Shown here in pieces: positions 26,617 through 35,769 of a stretch of 64,000 bases of DNA (position 1 is its first letter; each line of letters starts with the position of its first letter). The position numbers and the translations under genes are program-made. The DNA is from Haloferax massiliensis (lineage in GTDB: Archaea; Halobacteriota; Halobacteria; Halobacteriales; Haloferacaceae): NCBI RefSeq assembly GCF_001368915.1, contig NZ_CSTE01000006.1, positions 206,134 through 270,133 on the forward strand, given 5' to 3'. The notes below the pieces were generated by a model, which was not told where the DNA came from, searched no databases, and worked only from the letters and a program-made list of their open reading frames with translations.

Positions 26617-28101
26617 TTAATCGTCGGTCGGCACGCGGGGGCCGACGTCGACGACGCTGTTTTTCCACGTGCCGCGGGTGAACCACGCGAACGCGAGGAG
26701 CGCCACCCCGACGTTCGAGAAGGCGATACCGTACCAGATGCCGGTCGGGCCCATGGAGAAGAACTCCACGAGCACGAACGCCGCCGGGATGCGCAGCACC
26801 CACAGCGAGATGAGCGAGAACACCATCGCGGTCCGGGTCGAGCCGCTCCCGCGGAAGCCGCCGTTGACGACGTTGAACGCCCCGAGGAACAGGAACGTCG
26901 GGCCGATGATGCGCAGGTAGTCCACGCCGATGGCGATGACCGCCTCCTCGCCGGGGATGAACACCGAGACGATGGGTTCGGCGAACAGGTACGCGGCGGC
27001 GGAGACGAACACCAGCGCGGCGACGATGATGCCGATACCCCAGAACACGGCGCGCTCGGCGCGGTCCGGCTGGTCCGCGCCGAGGTTCTGGCCGACGACC
27101 GTCGAGGTCCCCTGCGCGAGGCCGATGGCCGGCAGGAAGACCAGCGAGTTGAGGCGGTTACCGATACCGAACGCGGCGACCGCGGTCTCGGTGCTGGCCC
27201 CGCCGGCGTTGACGGCGGCGTAGGCGACGAGCGCCGTGAGGGCGGTCACGCCGAGCGCGCGGGTCGACTGCTCGATGCTCGACGGCGCGCCGATGCGGAC
27301 GATGCGCTCGACCGTCTCGCGCTCCGGAATCAGGTCGCGCGGCGAGAGGCTGATGCCGACCCGACCCGAAAGCAGGAGCCAGAAGCCGACGAGCGCGCCG
27401 ACGCCGCGGGAGAACACCGTGGCGATGGCCGCGCCCTGCACGCCGAAGCCGGTGAAGCCGGTCGCGGCGAAAAGCGACTGCCCGAGGCCTTCGAGGCCGA
27501 CGAGGCCGAATATCGGGTTCGCGTTGAACCCGAGGATGAGAAACGGGTCGAGGAAGACGTTGATGACGACGCCGAGACCCATCAGGTACATCGGCGTCCT
27601 CGTGTCGCCCCACCCGCGGAGCAGCGCCTGGAAGATGAAGAAGCCGAACATGAACGCGACGCCGAGGAAGATGGTGCGCGTGTACTCGACCGCCAACTGG
27701 TGGACTTCCGTGCCGGGCGTCGTCCCGATGAGCGGGAGCAGTATCGGCGTCAACAGATAGCCGATGACCGCGAACCCGGCCGAAAGCAGGATGACGAACC
27801 CGAGGGTCTGGCCGGCGGCGTGGTCGACTTCGCCGTGGTTGCCCGCGCCCTTGTTCTGGGCGACGAGGACCGTCCCCGCGACGGTGAAGCCGCCGCCGAA
27901 CGAGATCATGAGGAAGACGAGCGGCCACGAAAACGACAGCGCCGAGACGGCCTCGGAGCCGACGCGGCCGACCCAGAAGGTGTCGGCGAGGTTGTACGCC
28001 ACCTGCATGATCTGCGAGAAGACGAGCGGGAGCGACAGCACCAACATCGGCTTGACGAGCTCGCCGTCGACGAGGTTGACGTCGCGGGCCTTCGCGCTCA
28101 T
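26617..28101 (-). CDS. MATE family multidrug/toxin efflux transporter
   Basis: A 494-residue transporter with 12 predicted membrane helices in two homologous halves; the first opens PMLVLSLPLVFSQIMQVAYNLADTFWVGRVG in the usual MATE fashion, and PxxxxxxxR-type features of the second half are present (VRIGAPSSIEQS). It exports cationic drugs in exchange for Na+ or H+; NorM-like members are common in haloarchaea. The ATG at 28101 overlaps the TGA of the TetR gene (ATGA), so the pump is translationally coupled to its likely repressor. Confidence 0.92.
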   Translation of the reverse strand: MSAKARDVNLVDGELVKPMLVLSLPLVFSQIMQVAYNLADTFWVGRVGSEAVSALSFSWPLVFLMISFGGGFTVAGTVLVAQNKGAGNHGEVDHAAGQTLGFVILLSAGFAVIGYLLTPILLPLIGTTPGTEVHQLAVEYTRTIFLGVAFMFGFFIFQALLRGWGDTRTPMYLMGLGVVINVFLDPFLILGFNANPIFGLVGLEGLGQSLFAATGFTGFGVQGAAIATVFSRGVGALVGFWLLLSGRVGISLSPRDLIPERETVERIVRIGAPSSIEQSTRALGVTALTALVAYAAVNAGGASTETAVAAFGIGNRLNSLVFLPAIGLAQGTSTVVGQNLGADQPDRAERAVFWGIGIIVAALVFVSAAAYLFAEPIVSVFIPGEEAVIAIGVDYLRIIGPTFLFLGAFNVVNGGFRGSGSTRTAMVFSLISLWVLRIPAAFVLVEFFSMGPTGIWYGIAFSNVGVALLAFAWFTRGTWKNSVVDVGPRVPTDD

Positions 28102-28757
28102 TCGTCGCCCTCCTCGCGCACGAGGTTCTCGACGACGAACTCGTCGAGCGCGGCGCGGACCTCGGTCGGCGCGTCGAAGGCGGACTGACTCGCCGTCTCG
28201 GTGCCCGAGGGGTCGGTCACCGCGACGCGCTGGAGGCGCGCGCCGTCGAGCGCGGCGAACAGGAGCGACGCGGTCCGGTCCGCGTCGACCTCGCGGAAGT
28301 GGCCCTCCGCGACGCCCTCGCGGATGATGTCGGCGAGGCGGCGGCGGATAACCTCCTCGTTGCGGGCGACCTGCTCGCGGTAGGCCTCGACGTACGGAGC
28401 CTGCGTCCGCAGTTCGTTGAGCGCCAGTCCGAAGCGGTCGTAGTCGCGGTCGTCGTCCGCTCCGGGGACCATCTTGTCGAGGAGGGCCCGGAGGCGAGCC
28501 TCGGGAGCGTCGCCCTCGGTCGCGGCGACCCGCGCTTCGAAGCGGTCGAACAGGTAGCCGAGGAACGCGACGAGCAGCTCCTGTTTCGTCCCGTAGTGGT
28601 AGTGGAGGAGGGACTTGCTCTTTCCGGCCTCGTCTGCGATTCGTTGCATCGTCAGGTCCGCGTAGCCGTGGGCGCACAGCGCCCGGTAGGTCGCGGCCAT
28701 CAGTTCTTCGTGGACCTCGTCGGGGACCGACTGATCCGTCGTTTCGTCTGCACTCAC
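28098..28757 (-). CDS. TetR/AcrR family repressor of the MATE pump
   Basis: A 219-residue TetR-type regulator: an N-terminal HTH (MAATYRALCAHGYADLTMQRIADEAGKSKSLLHYHYGTKQELL pattern, residues ~19-62) and a helical ligand-binding domain. It forms an operon with the MATE gene through an ATGA overlap. A perfect 14-bp palindrome lies between its TATA box and start codon, so negative autoregulation of the whole operon, relieved by a drug-like ligand, is the expected scheme. Confidence 0.92.
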   Translation of the reverse strand: MSADETTDQSVPDEVHEELMAATYRALCAHGYADLTMQRIADEAGKSKSLLHYHYGTKQELLVAFLGYLFDRFEARVAATEGDAPEARLRALLDKMVPGADDDRDYDRFGLALNELRTQAPYVEAYREQVARNEEVIRRRLADIIREGVAEGHFREVDADRTASLLFAALDGARLQRVAVTDPSGTETASQSAFDAPTEVRAALDEFVVENLVREEGDE

Positions 28758-28759
28758 TA

Positions 28760-28788
28760 ACTGACTAGTCAGTCAGCTACTTAAAAAG
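28760..28788 (-). promoter_or_regulatory. TetR operator (14-bp palindrome) with TATA box
   Basis: The perfect palindrome ACTGACTAGTCAGT (28760-28773) abuts the TetR start codon at 28757, and a TATA-like ctttttaa (28788-28781 on the minus strand) lies 28 bp upstream. Bound repressor would cover the transcription start of a leaderless mRNA. Confidence 0.7.
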
Positions 28789-28906
28789 TAGTTGCGGTCG
28801 GGAAACCGATTGCCGGTAAGTGTGCGATATCGCGGCACGAGAGACGACGGCACACTCCGGGACGAAACGCCCCGAACGGCTCCGAGAAAACCGGGTTGTG
28901 ACCGGA

Positions 28907-30220
28907 CTACAGGCTGCGGTCGATGCGGTCTGCGACCTCGTAGCCGGCGACGATGCCGCCGTTCAGCGACCGCTCGGGATACTGCGCTTCCGACGCCATC
29001 CCCGCGTAGTAGACCCCCTCGGCCACGTCGTCGCCGAGGTCGTACGGCACCACGAGGTCGAGGTAGCCCCGCTCGTACACCGGGCCAGCCCGCGGGTTGC
29101 GGGCGATTTCGAACTCCTCGACCGCCGAGCGGTCGAAGTCGGGGAACATGTCCTCGATTTCGTCGAACCACGCGTCTTCGACTTCCTCGTCGTTCATCTG
29201 CCAGAGTTCTTCGTGCGGCCCCTGCACGTAGCTGGCGACGTACAGCAGGTGGTCGCCGCCGTAGCGCTCTTTCGGCACGAAGTTCGTGTGCTCGATGAGC
29301 GACCCGAACGGCGCGTCGTGGGCGATGTTGAGCCAGTAGGTGTCCATCAGCGACTCCGACATGGTCGCCAGCCCGCAGACCGCGCCTTGGAAGTCGATGT
29401 CGCAGGGGAAGCCCGTGAGGTCTTCGAGCACGTTCGGCATCGTCGCCACGACGACCGACTCGACCTCGTGGGTCTCGGTCCCGTCGTCGGTCTCGACGGT
29501 CAGCGTCGAGACCGCCTCCCCGTCGGTGTCGAGTTCGGTCACGCGCGCGCCGGTCTCGATGTGCTCGCGGCCGACCGCCTCGACGAGCGCGTCGATGAAG
29601 GGCGCGAAGCCGCCGTCGAAGTAGCCGAGTTTCTCGCCGCGAAGCAGGTCGCGCTCGCCGCGGAAGCGGACGCGCCCGAGGAACCACGACGCCGACACGT
29701 CGTGTTTGCGCTCGCCGAACTTCCCGTCCAAAAGCGGGTCGACGAAGTTGTCGTAGACGCCGCGGGTCGTGTGCTCGACGACGAACTCCTCGATGGGCGT
29801 GTGTTCGTACTCGGCGAGGTCCTCGTAGGCGTCGAAGTCCGGGATACCCCCGCGAACGTCGATACCCTGCGTGAGCATGCCGAGGCGGAACTTGTCGTAG
29901 AGGCTCATGTGGGGGTACGCGGCGATCTGCCACGCGGTGTCCAGCGGGTGGACGACGCCGTCGACGTAGTAGGCGTTCTTGCCGATGCGCCACTCCAAGT
30001 CGTCTCCGAGGCCGAGTTCCTCGGCGAGTTCGACGATGGTCTCTTCGGACTTCGAGAGGTGGTGGTAGAACTTCTCGATGTCGTCGCCGTTCGTCTCGTA
30101 GGTCGCGGCGAGGCCGCCGAGAGAGTCGGCCGCCTCGAAGACTCGAACGTCGTGGCCCCGGTTCTGGAGCCGGTACGCCGCGGCGAGCCCCGCGATGCCG
30201 CCGCCGACGATGCCTATCAT
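28907..30220 (-). CDS. FAD-dependent amine-oxidase-fold oxidoreductase (protoporphyrinogen-oxidase-like)
   Basis: A 437-residue flavoprotein beginning with the FAD motif IGIVGGGIAGLAAAYRL (~2-18) and an EAADSLGG segment, with the C-terminal FAD contact YYAGMASEAQYPERSLNGGI. The fold is that of protoporphyrinogen oxidase, carotenoid desaturase and UDP-galactopyranose mutase relatives; the substrate is unknown. The phrase KFYHHL near residue 50 is typical of this haloarchaeal subgroup. It is divergent from thrB. Confidence 0.85.
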   Translation of the reverse strand: MIGIVGGGIAGLAAAYRLQNRGHDVRVFEAADSLGGLAATYETNGDDIEKFYHHLSKSEETIVELAEELGLGDDLEWRIGKNAYYVDGVVHPLDTAWQIAAYPHMSLYDKFRLGMLTQGIDVRGGIPDFDAYEDLAEYEHTPIEEFVVEHTTRGVYDNFVDPLLDGKFGERKHDVSASWFLGRVRFRGERDLLRGEKLGYFDGGFAPFIDALVEAVGREHIETGARVTELDTDGEAVSTLTVETDDGTETHEVESVVVATMPNVLEDLTGFPCDIDFQGAVCGLATMSESLMDTYWLNIAHDAPFGSLIEHTNFVPKERYGGDHLLYVASYVQGPHEELWQMNDEEVEDAWFDEIEDMFPDFDRSAVEEFEIARNPRAGPVYERGYLDLVVPYDLGDDVAEGVYYAGMASEAQYPERSLNGGIVAGYEVADRIDRSL

Positions 30221-30381
30221 GCTCGGACGTTCGAGGTCCGGTGGAAAGTCCTTTCTGATTGGCCGGGTCCGCCGGCGTCGTCACCGACCGCGGGACGCGT
30301 CGGCGCGCTTCGCCGAGCGACCGAGACGGGGTCGTTGCGACGTTCGCCACATTTTTATCTGCGATAAGGCAACAGCGGGGC

Positions 30382-31263
30382 ATGGTTACGGTCCGCGCAC
30401 CCGCCACGAGCGCAAACCTCGGAAGTGGGTTCGATGTCTTCGGCGTGGCTCTCGACCGCCCCGCAGACATCGTGCACGTCGAACGGGCGGACCGGACGAC
30501 GATCGAAGTCACCGGCGTCGGCAGCCAGTACATCCCGACCGACCCCGACCGGAACGTCGTCGGCGCGGTCGCGGAGGCGCTCGACGCCCCCGCGCACATC
30601 CGCATCGACAAGGGCGTCCGCCCGTCGTCCGGGCTCGGGTCGTCGGCGGCGAGTTCGGCCGCCGCCGCCCTCGCGCTGAACGAACTGTACGACCGCGGGC
30701 ACTCCCACGAGGAACTCGTGCCCATCGCCGCCGAGGGCGAGGCCGTCGTCTCCGGCGAGGCCCACGCCGACAACGTCGCGCCCGCGCTCCTCGGCGGCTT
30801 CACCGTGGCGACCGACGAGGGCGTGACGACCGTCGACGCCGACATCCCGCTCGTCGCCTGCCTCCCCGAAATCGCCGTCTCGACCCGCGACGCCCGCCGC
30901 GTCGTCCCGAGCGACGCCAGCATCGAGGACATGGTCCACACGGTCGGCCGGGCGGCGACCCTCGCGGTCGGGATGTGCCGCCGCGACGCCGACCTCGTCG
31001 GCGCGGGGATGGACGACCGCGTCGTCACGCCCGCGCGAGCAGAGCTCATAACCGGCTACCACGAGGTCCGCGAGGCCGCCCTCGGCGCGGGCGCGTCCGG
31101 CGTCACCGTCTCCGGGGCGGGCCCGTCGGTCCTCGCCGTCTGCCAAGCGGGCGACCGCACCCGCGTCGCCGGCGCGATGCTCGAAGCCTTCGACGAGGCC
31201 GACGTGGCCGCCCGCGCCTACAAGACGCGGGTCGGTCGCGGGGCCGAAGTGTTCGAGCGCTGA
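30382..31263 (+). CDS. thrB: Homoserine kinase
   Basis: A 293-residue GHMP kinase phosphorylating homoserine to O-phosphohomoserine for threonine synthesis. Motifs: N-terminal VRAPATSANLGSGFDVFGVAL (residues 4-24), ATP-binding PSSGLGSSAASSAAAALA near 90-107, and the C-terminal GVTVSGAGPSVLAV. Start ATG at 30382, with a TATA-like atttttatc about 30 bp upstream. Standard length; single gene. Confidence 0.95.
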   Translation: MVTVRAPATSANLGSGFDVFGVALDRPADIVHVERADRTTIEVTGVGSQYIPTDPDRNVVGAVAEALDAPAHIRIDKGVRPSSGLGSSAASSAAAALALNELYDRGHSHEELVPIAAEGEAVVSGEAHADNVAPALLGGFTVATDEGVTTVDADIPLVACLPEIAVSTRDARRVVPSDASIEDMVHTVGRAATLAVGMCRRDADLVGAGMDDRVVTPARAELITGYHEVREAALGAGASGVTVSGAGPSVLAVCQAGDRTRVAGAMLEAFDEADVAARAYKTRVGRGAEVFER

Positions 31264-31396
31264 ACGACACACAGAGAACAACTCGCACACCAGATTCTCG
31301 TCTTTTCTCCCGTCTGAGCGACTGCAACGCGTTATCGCGGTCGCTGGTAACACGATTCCGAGAAGACTTTTCTCACTATCGCGATATATTCGAATC

Positions 31397-31900
31397 ATGG
31401 AACGAGCACTCGTCGTCGTCTCCCCCGAAAAGCGGTCGCACCGAATCCTCCGCGAGGCCGGCGAACTCGCCGCCGGCAGCGGCGCTGAACTCATCGTCCT
31501 CACCGTCCTCCCGGACGAGGAGTTCGAGCGGACCCGCTCGGCGCTCGCCAGCGTCGGCTCCTCGGACGTGGTGTACGGCATCGACCAGGCCATCGAGTCG
31601 GCCACCCGCCGCGCCAAGCGCGTCGCCCGCGAGGCGTTCGAGGGACTGGACCTCGACTACCGCATCGTCGCCGACATCGGCCCCGAGGCGGACACCATCT
31701 TAGAGACGGCCCGCTGGGAGGGCTGCGACCACCTCTTTATCGCCGGTCGCCGCCGCTCGCCCGCCGGAAAGCTCATCTCCCGAGACCTGACGCAGTCGGT
31801 CATGCTCAACTTCGACGGCCCGGTCACCGTCCTCCTCGGCGAGGAGTCGTCCGACGACGCGACGGGAAAGGAAAAGGGGAAGTCGGGACTCCTCGCCTGA
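31397..31900 (+). CDS. Universal stress protein family protein
   Basis: A 167-residue UspA-fold protein: the initial strand RALVVVSPEKRSHRIL, an alpha/beta sandwich and the nucleotide-binding-like stretch CDHLFIAGRRRSPAGKLISRDLTQSVML near 115-142 (variant of G-x2-G-x9-GS). The short C-terminus is lysine-rich. Probably binds ATP or AMP under stress; its specific role is unknown. An A/T-rich promoter (cgatatattcg) lies close to the ATG. Confidence 0.88.
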   Translation: MERALVVVSPEKRSHRILREAGELAAGSGAELIVLTVLPDEEFERTRSALASVGSSDVVYGIDQAIESATRRAKRVAREAFEGLDLDYRIVADIGPEADTILETARWEGCDHLFIAGRRRSPAGKLISRDLTQSVMLNFDGPVTVLLGEESSDDATGKEKGKSGLLA

Positions 31901-31972
31901 GAGCGGACGACGTACCGAGCGGAAAAACCGAATCGAGAACCGAGACGGTCGAGCGCGTCGATTGCCGCCGCG

Positions 31973-32881
31973 TCAGACGCCGCGGCCCTGCAGTTTGTCC
32001 TCGTCGGCCATGCCGACGTTCGCCTCGCCTTTCATGCCCTTGCCGATGCCGGCGGCGATGTCGGCGAGCGTGTCGGGGTCGTCCCAGTTGTTGACGGCCT
32101 CGACGATGGCCTCGCCCATCTGTTCCGGGTCCTCCGCGCCGAAGATGCCGGAGCCCACGAAGATGCCGTCGCACTCGTGGTACATCATGAGCGCGGCGTC
32201 CGCGGGCGTGGCGATGCCGCCGGCCGCGAAGTTGACGACCGGCAGGCGACCCATCTCGGCGGTCTCGTGGACGAGTTCGGCGGGCGCCTCGTGCTCGCGG
32301 GCCCACTTCTCGCGCTCGTCGAAGTTGAGGCCGGTCAGCGACCGAATCTGGTGTTTGATGGTGCGCTGGTGCGTGACCGCCTGGTTCACGTCGCCGGTGC
32401 CGGCCTCGCCCTTGGTGCGAATCATCGCCGCGCCCTCGTTGATGCGGCGGAGCGCCTCGGGGAGGTTGCGCGCGCCGCAGACGAACGGCGAGGTGAACTC
32501 GCGCTTGTCGATGTGGTAGTCGTTGTCCGCCGGGGTGAGCACCTCGCTCTCGTCTATCATGTCGACGCCGATGGATTCGAGAATCTGCGCCTCGGTGTAG
32601 TGGCCGATGCGGGCCTTCCCCATCACCGGGATGGAGACGGCGTCGATGATCTCTTTGACCGTCTCGGGGTCGGCCATCCGGGAGACCCCGCCGCGCTTGC
32701 GGATGTCGGCCGGGACGGCTTCGAGCGCCATGACGGCGACCGCGCCGGCCTCCTCAGCGATTTTCGCTTGCTCTGCGTCCACGACGTCCATGATGACGCC
32801 GCCCTTCTGCATCTGGGCGAACCCGCGCTTGACGAGTTCGGTCCCGCGCCGAAGCTCCTCCAGGTCGGTCTCCTCTGGCAT
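31973..32881 (-). CDS. pdxS: Pyridoxal 5'-phosphate synthase, lyase subunit PdxS
   Basis: A 302-residue TIM-barrel enzyme that, with the glutaminase PdxT, makes pyridoxal phosphate from ribose 5-phosphate, glyceraldehyde 3-phosphate and ammonia. Diagnostic PdxS segments: [53 protein letters not shown] and [17 protein letters not shown]. No pdxT is adjacent. The TATA-like cttaag is about 27 bp upstream of the ATG at 32881, suggesting a leaderless message. Confidence 0.97.
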   Translation of the reverse strand: MPEETDLEELRRGTELVKRGFAQMQKGGVIMDVVDAEQAKIAEEAGAVAVMALEAVPADIRKRGGVSRMADPETVKEIIDAVSIPVMGKARIGHYTEAQILESIGVDMIDESEVLTPADNDYHIDKREFTSPFVCGARNLPEALRRINEGAAMIRTKGEAGTGDVNQAVTHQRTIKHQIRSLTGLNFDEREKWAREHEAPAELVHETAEMGRLPVVNFAAGGIATPADAALMMYHECDGIFVGSGIFGAEDPEQMGEAIVEAVNNWDDPDTLADIAAGIGKGMKGEANVGMADEDKLQGRGV

Positions 32882-33113
32882 ATCGGTCGCTTGCGACTGG
32901 GCTCACTTAAGCGGTCGCTTCCGCCCGCCAACCGTTCGCATTCCGCACAGGTCGTGTTTCGTGGTCGGCGGCGGGGTGTCGTGATTCTGTTGAACTACTT
33001 AGCTTTTGACAGATGGAGCGTGCAATACTCAGAGGGTGTATGAAGCAACCGGAGACCACGTATTCACCTAAAAACTCCCAAACTATACCACCACAGCGTC
33101 GGCACTATAGCGC

Positions 33114-33314
33114 ATGCCCTCCTCCGATTCGCAGGCCAGCTGGACAAGTCCGGAATACGTCGCAACCGTTGTTGGTGTCCTCGCTACGGGCGCTCTCGTG
33201 TTCTACAGTACCCTCGTGCAAACTGGTCCGACAGTCGATGAGATTCTGTTTGTCGTCTTGGGCATCACCCTGCCCATGACCATCGCTTACGAGATTGCTC
33301 GTCGGTGGACGTGA
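33114..33314 (+). CDS. Small membrane protein (66 aa)
   Basis: A 66-residue protein with two hydrophobic helices (~16-35 and 44-62), starting MPSSDSQASWTSPEYVA. The upstream DNA is AT-rich (actataccacc and similar stretches), consistent with a promoter. Base composition is a little lower in GC than its neighbours. Unrecognised; small two-helix proteins of this type are frequent in haloarchaea. Confidence 0.65.
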   Translation: MPSSDSQASWTSPEYVATVVGVLATGALVFYSTLVQTGPTVDEILFVVLGITLPMTIAYEIARRWT

Positions 33315-33464
33315 CCGACTCGCGCCCTGTATTCAGCACGGACTCAACAAGCTATCAGCGGCTGAGGACTTCAACAGCGCCGCGGGCGTAATCCCCGCCC
33401 GCCGACACCGGCCGCAGTCACCGAGACCGGCATCACTTTTGTCCACCCCCGCTTCGGCGTGGGT

Positions 33465-34175
33465 ATGGACGCGGCGACCCGACTGCTCGACGACGACGGC
33501 CTCCCGGCGGGGACCGACCTCCCGCGGTGGCTCGCACCCCTGCCGGAGTGGCTGGAGAACTTCGGTCTCAACATCGCCTGGCTCGTGGTCGTCATCAACC
33601 TCGTCGGGACCGCCTTCGGCTTCTGGTACTACGGCTACCAGTTCAGCATCGAGCCGACCGCGATGTGGCCGCTCGTCCCCGACAGCCCCGTCGCCACGCT
33701 GTTCATCGCGCTGTCGCTCGCGCTCTGGAAACTCGGGCGCTCGAACGAGTACGTCAACGCCCTCGCGTTCTTCGGCTGTCTCAAACTCGGGCTGTGGACG
33801 CCGTACGTCCTCCTCGCGTTCAAAGGCGACTTCTCGTACCTCCACTGGGCGATGTACAACTTCCTCTTCTGGAGCCACCTCGCCATGGTCGTCGAGGCCT
33901 TCCTCATCCAGCGGTACGCCGAGTTCCCGAGTCTCGCCGTCCTCGTCGCGGTCGGCTGGTACGCTCTCAACGACCTCGTGGACTACTTCGTCCCCATCGC
34001 GGGCACGCCGCACCACACGCTCATCCCGGCCGAGCCAATCGTCGACGGCGTCGTCCAGCACGTTTCGCCAGCCCACGAGTACGCCGCGGCGGGCGCGGTC
34101 CTCCTGACCGTCGCGGCGACGTTCCTCGCGCTCGCGACGCGGGTCGCCAAGCTCGAACGGGGCGGCATCGACTGA
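33465..34175 (+). CDS. DUF1405 family integral membrane protein
   Basis: A 236-residue membrane protein with about six helices and the DUF1405 signature of a WxxxxNLVGTAFGFWYYGYQF start (~40-60), PDSPVATLFIALSLALW and WYALNDLVDYFVP. The family occurs in Firmicutes and haloarchaea without known function. The ATG at 33465 was chosen over a GTG two codons upstream because a T-rich box (cacttttg) lies about 28 bp before it. Confidence 0.85.
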   Translation: MDAATRLLDDDGLPAGTDLPRWLAPLPEWLENFGLNIAWLVVVINLVGTAFGFWYYGYQFSIEPTAMWPLVPDSPVATLFIALSLALWKLGRSNEYVNALAFFGCLKLGLWTPYVLLAFKGDFSYLHWAMYNFLFWSHLAMVVEAFLIQRYAEFPSLAVLVAVGWYALNDLVDYFVPIAGTPHHTLIPAEPIVDGVVQHVSPAHEYAAAGAVLLTVAATFLALATRVAKLERGGID

Positions 34176-34244
34176 CCGGGAACCGACGCGTCGTCGGCCG
34201 ACTCAGACGTAGCCTTTTGTCCCGCCGACCCTAACCGACGAGCT

Positions 34245-35300
34245 ATGCGCCTCTTCGACCGCGTGGCCGACCTGCCGCTGACCGTCGAGTCCGTCTCCCG
34301 CGACCGCTTCGAGAGCGACACGTCGAGCGGCTTTCTCCGCAAGACCACGGTGTTCTCGCTCGTCGGCGACGGCGCGGTCGGCCGCGGCGAGGACGTGACC
34401 TACGACGCCGAGGACCACAACGCCCTCGCGAACGCGCCCGCGGACGCCTTCGACCTCGCCGGAAGCTACGACACGTTCGCCGACTTCTCCGCGGCGCTCG
34501 ACGGGGTCGACCTGTTCCCGACGAAGGAACCCGAGCGCGAGACGGCCGCACACTACCGGCGCTGGGCGCTCGAATCCGCCGGCCTCGACCTCGCGCTCCG
34601 GCAGGCCGACACCGACCTCGCGTCCGCCGTCGACCGCGAGCGCGACCCGGTTCGGTTCGTGGCGAGCACCCGCCTCGGCGACCCGCCGTCGGCCGACCGC
34701 GTCGAGACGCTCCTCGACCGCGACCCCGACTGCGAGTTCAAACTCGACCCGACAACCGACTGGCACGACGAGCTTGTGGCGTCGCTCGCCGCGCACGACT
34801 GCGTCCGCATCCTCGACCTCAAAGGGCAGTACGAGGGGACCGACGTGGACCAAGCCCCAGACCCCGACCTCTACGAGCGCGTCCTGTCGGGCTTCCCCGA
34901 CGCCGTCGTCGAGGACCCGGCGTTCACCGACGAGACGCGCCCGCTGTTCGACGGCCGCGAGACCCGCGTCTCGTGGGACGCCCCGATTACCGGCGTCGAA
35001 TCCGTGAAATCCCTCCCGTTCGAGCCGTCGTGGCTGAACGTCAAACCCTCGCGATTCGGCACGGTCGAGTCGCTGTTCGACACCATCGAGTACGCCGACG
35101 AACGCGGGATGTCGCTGTACGGCGGCGGCCAGTTCGAACTCGACGCGGGCCGCGACCACATCCAACTGCTCGCGTCGGTGTTCTACCCCGACGGCCCGAA
35201 CGACGTGGCCCCCCGCGAGTACAACCTCCCCGAGCCGCCGGCGGAACTGCCGACGAGCCCGCTCGTGCCGTCGGCTGACCCGTCGGGGCTGGAGTTCTGA
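34245..35300 (+). CDS. Enolase-superfamily-like protein
   Basis: A 351-residue protein resembling the enolase/mandelate racemase/o-succinylbenzoate synthase fold: an N-terminal capping part, then a barrel with FKLDPTTDW, RILDLKGQYEG, VVEDPAF, VSWDAPITG and LNVKPSRFG strand ends. These resemble the positions of the metal ligands and the lysine bases (KxK/D/E/D...K), but the KxK pair is not obvious, so the reaction cannot be assigned. A TATA-like box (ccttttgt) lies 27 bp upstream. Confidence 0.75.
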   Translation: MRLFDRVADLPLTVESVSRDRFESDTSSGFLRKTTVFSLVGDGAVGRGEDVTYDAEDHNALANAPADAFDLAGSYDTFADFSAALDGVDLFPTKEPERETAAHYRRWALESAGLDLALRQADTDLASAVDRERDPVRFVASTRLGDPPSADRVETLLDRDPDCEFKLDPTTDWHDELVASLAAHDCVRILDLKGQYEGTDVDQAPDPDLYERVLSGFPDAVVEDPAFTDETRPLFDGRETRVSWDAPITGVESVKSLPFEPSWLNVKPSRFGTVESLFDTIEYADERGMSLYGGGQFELDAGRDHIQLLASVFYPDGPNDVAPREYNLPEPPAELPTSPLVPSADPSGLEF

Positions 35301-35354
35301 GAACCGAAAAACAGTCGCTTCAAACGGACGCGCCGAGGGGTGCGCCGGCCGCGC

Positions 35355-35603
35355 TTACTCGCCTTGCTGGACTTCGAATATCTCGTCGGCGACGAGGCCG
35401 TGGGCCTCTTCGTGGACTTTCGCCCCGGCCTCCTTGTTCGGTGCCTCGAAGAGGCAGAAGACTGCGCCGTCCGTCTCGTCGACCCAGTAGTGCTTGTAGT
35501 TCACCCCGTACTTGCCCTGCGTCTCCAGGTCTGCACGGTGGGCCTCGGCGACGTCTTTCGCACTCCCCTCTACGTTCCGGTGTACGTCCATGTATAGCGG
35601 CAT
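35355..35603 (-). CDS. DUF4242 family (SCO4226-like nickel-binding) protein
   Basis: An 82-residue ferredoxin-fold protein with all hallmarks of DUF4242: start MPLYMDVHR, the AEAHRADLETQGKYGVNYKHYWVDE stretch, GAVFCLFEAPNKEA and HEEAHGLVADEIFEV. A Streptomyces member, SCO4226, binds nickel; conserved histidines here would suit this. Probably a small cytoplasmic metal or stress protein. Confidence 0.88.
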   Translation of the reverse strand: MPLYMDVHRNVEGSAKDVAEAHRADLETQGKYGVNYKHYWVDETDGAVFCLFEAPNKEAGAKVHEEAHGLVADEIFEVQQGE

Positions 35604-35769
35604 GGGTGCTAGTGTATAGCACTCCGGAGCTCATAACCGTTCTTCGATAGTTACCAGAATATTCTGATATAACCGTCACGCCCCGAGCCAGCTTGGAGTA
35701 TCGCCGGTTCGAACCTCACAAAACCGCCATCAGATAGCCGTCAGATGCCTACTATCGTCGCCGCCGACC

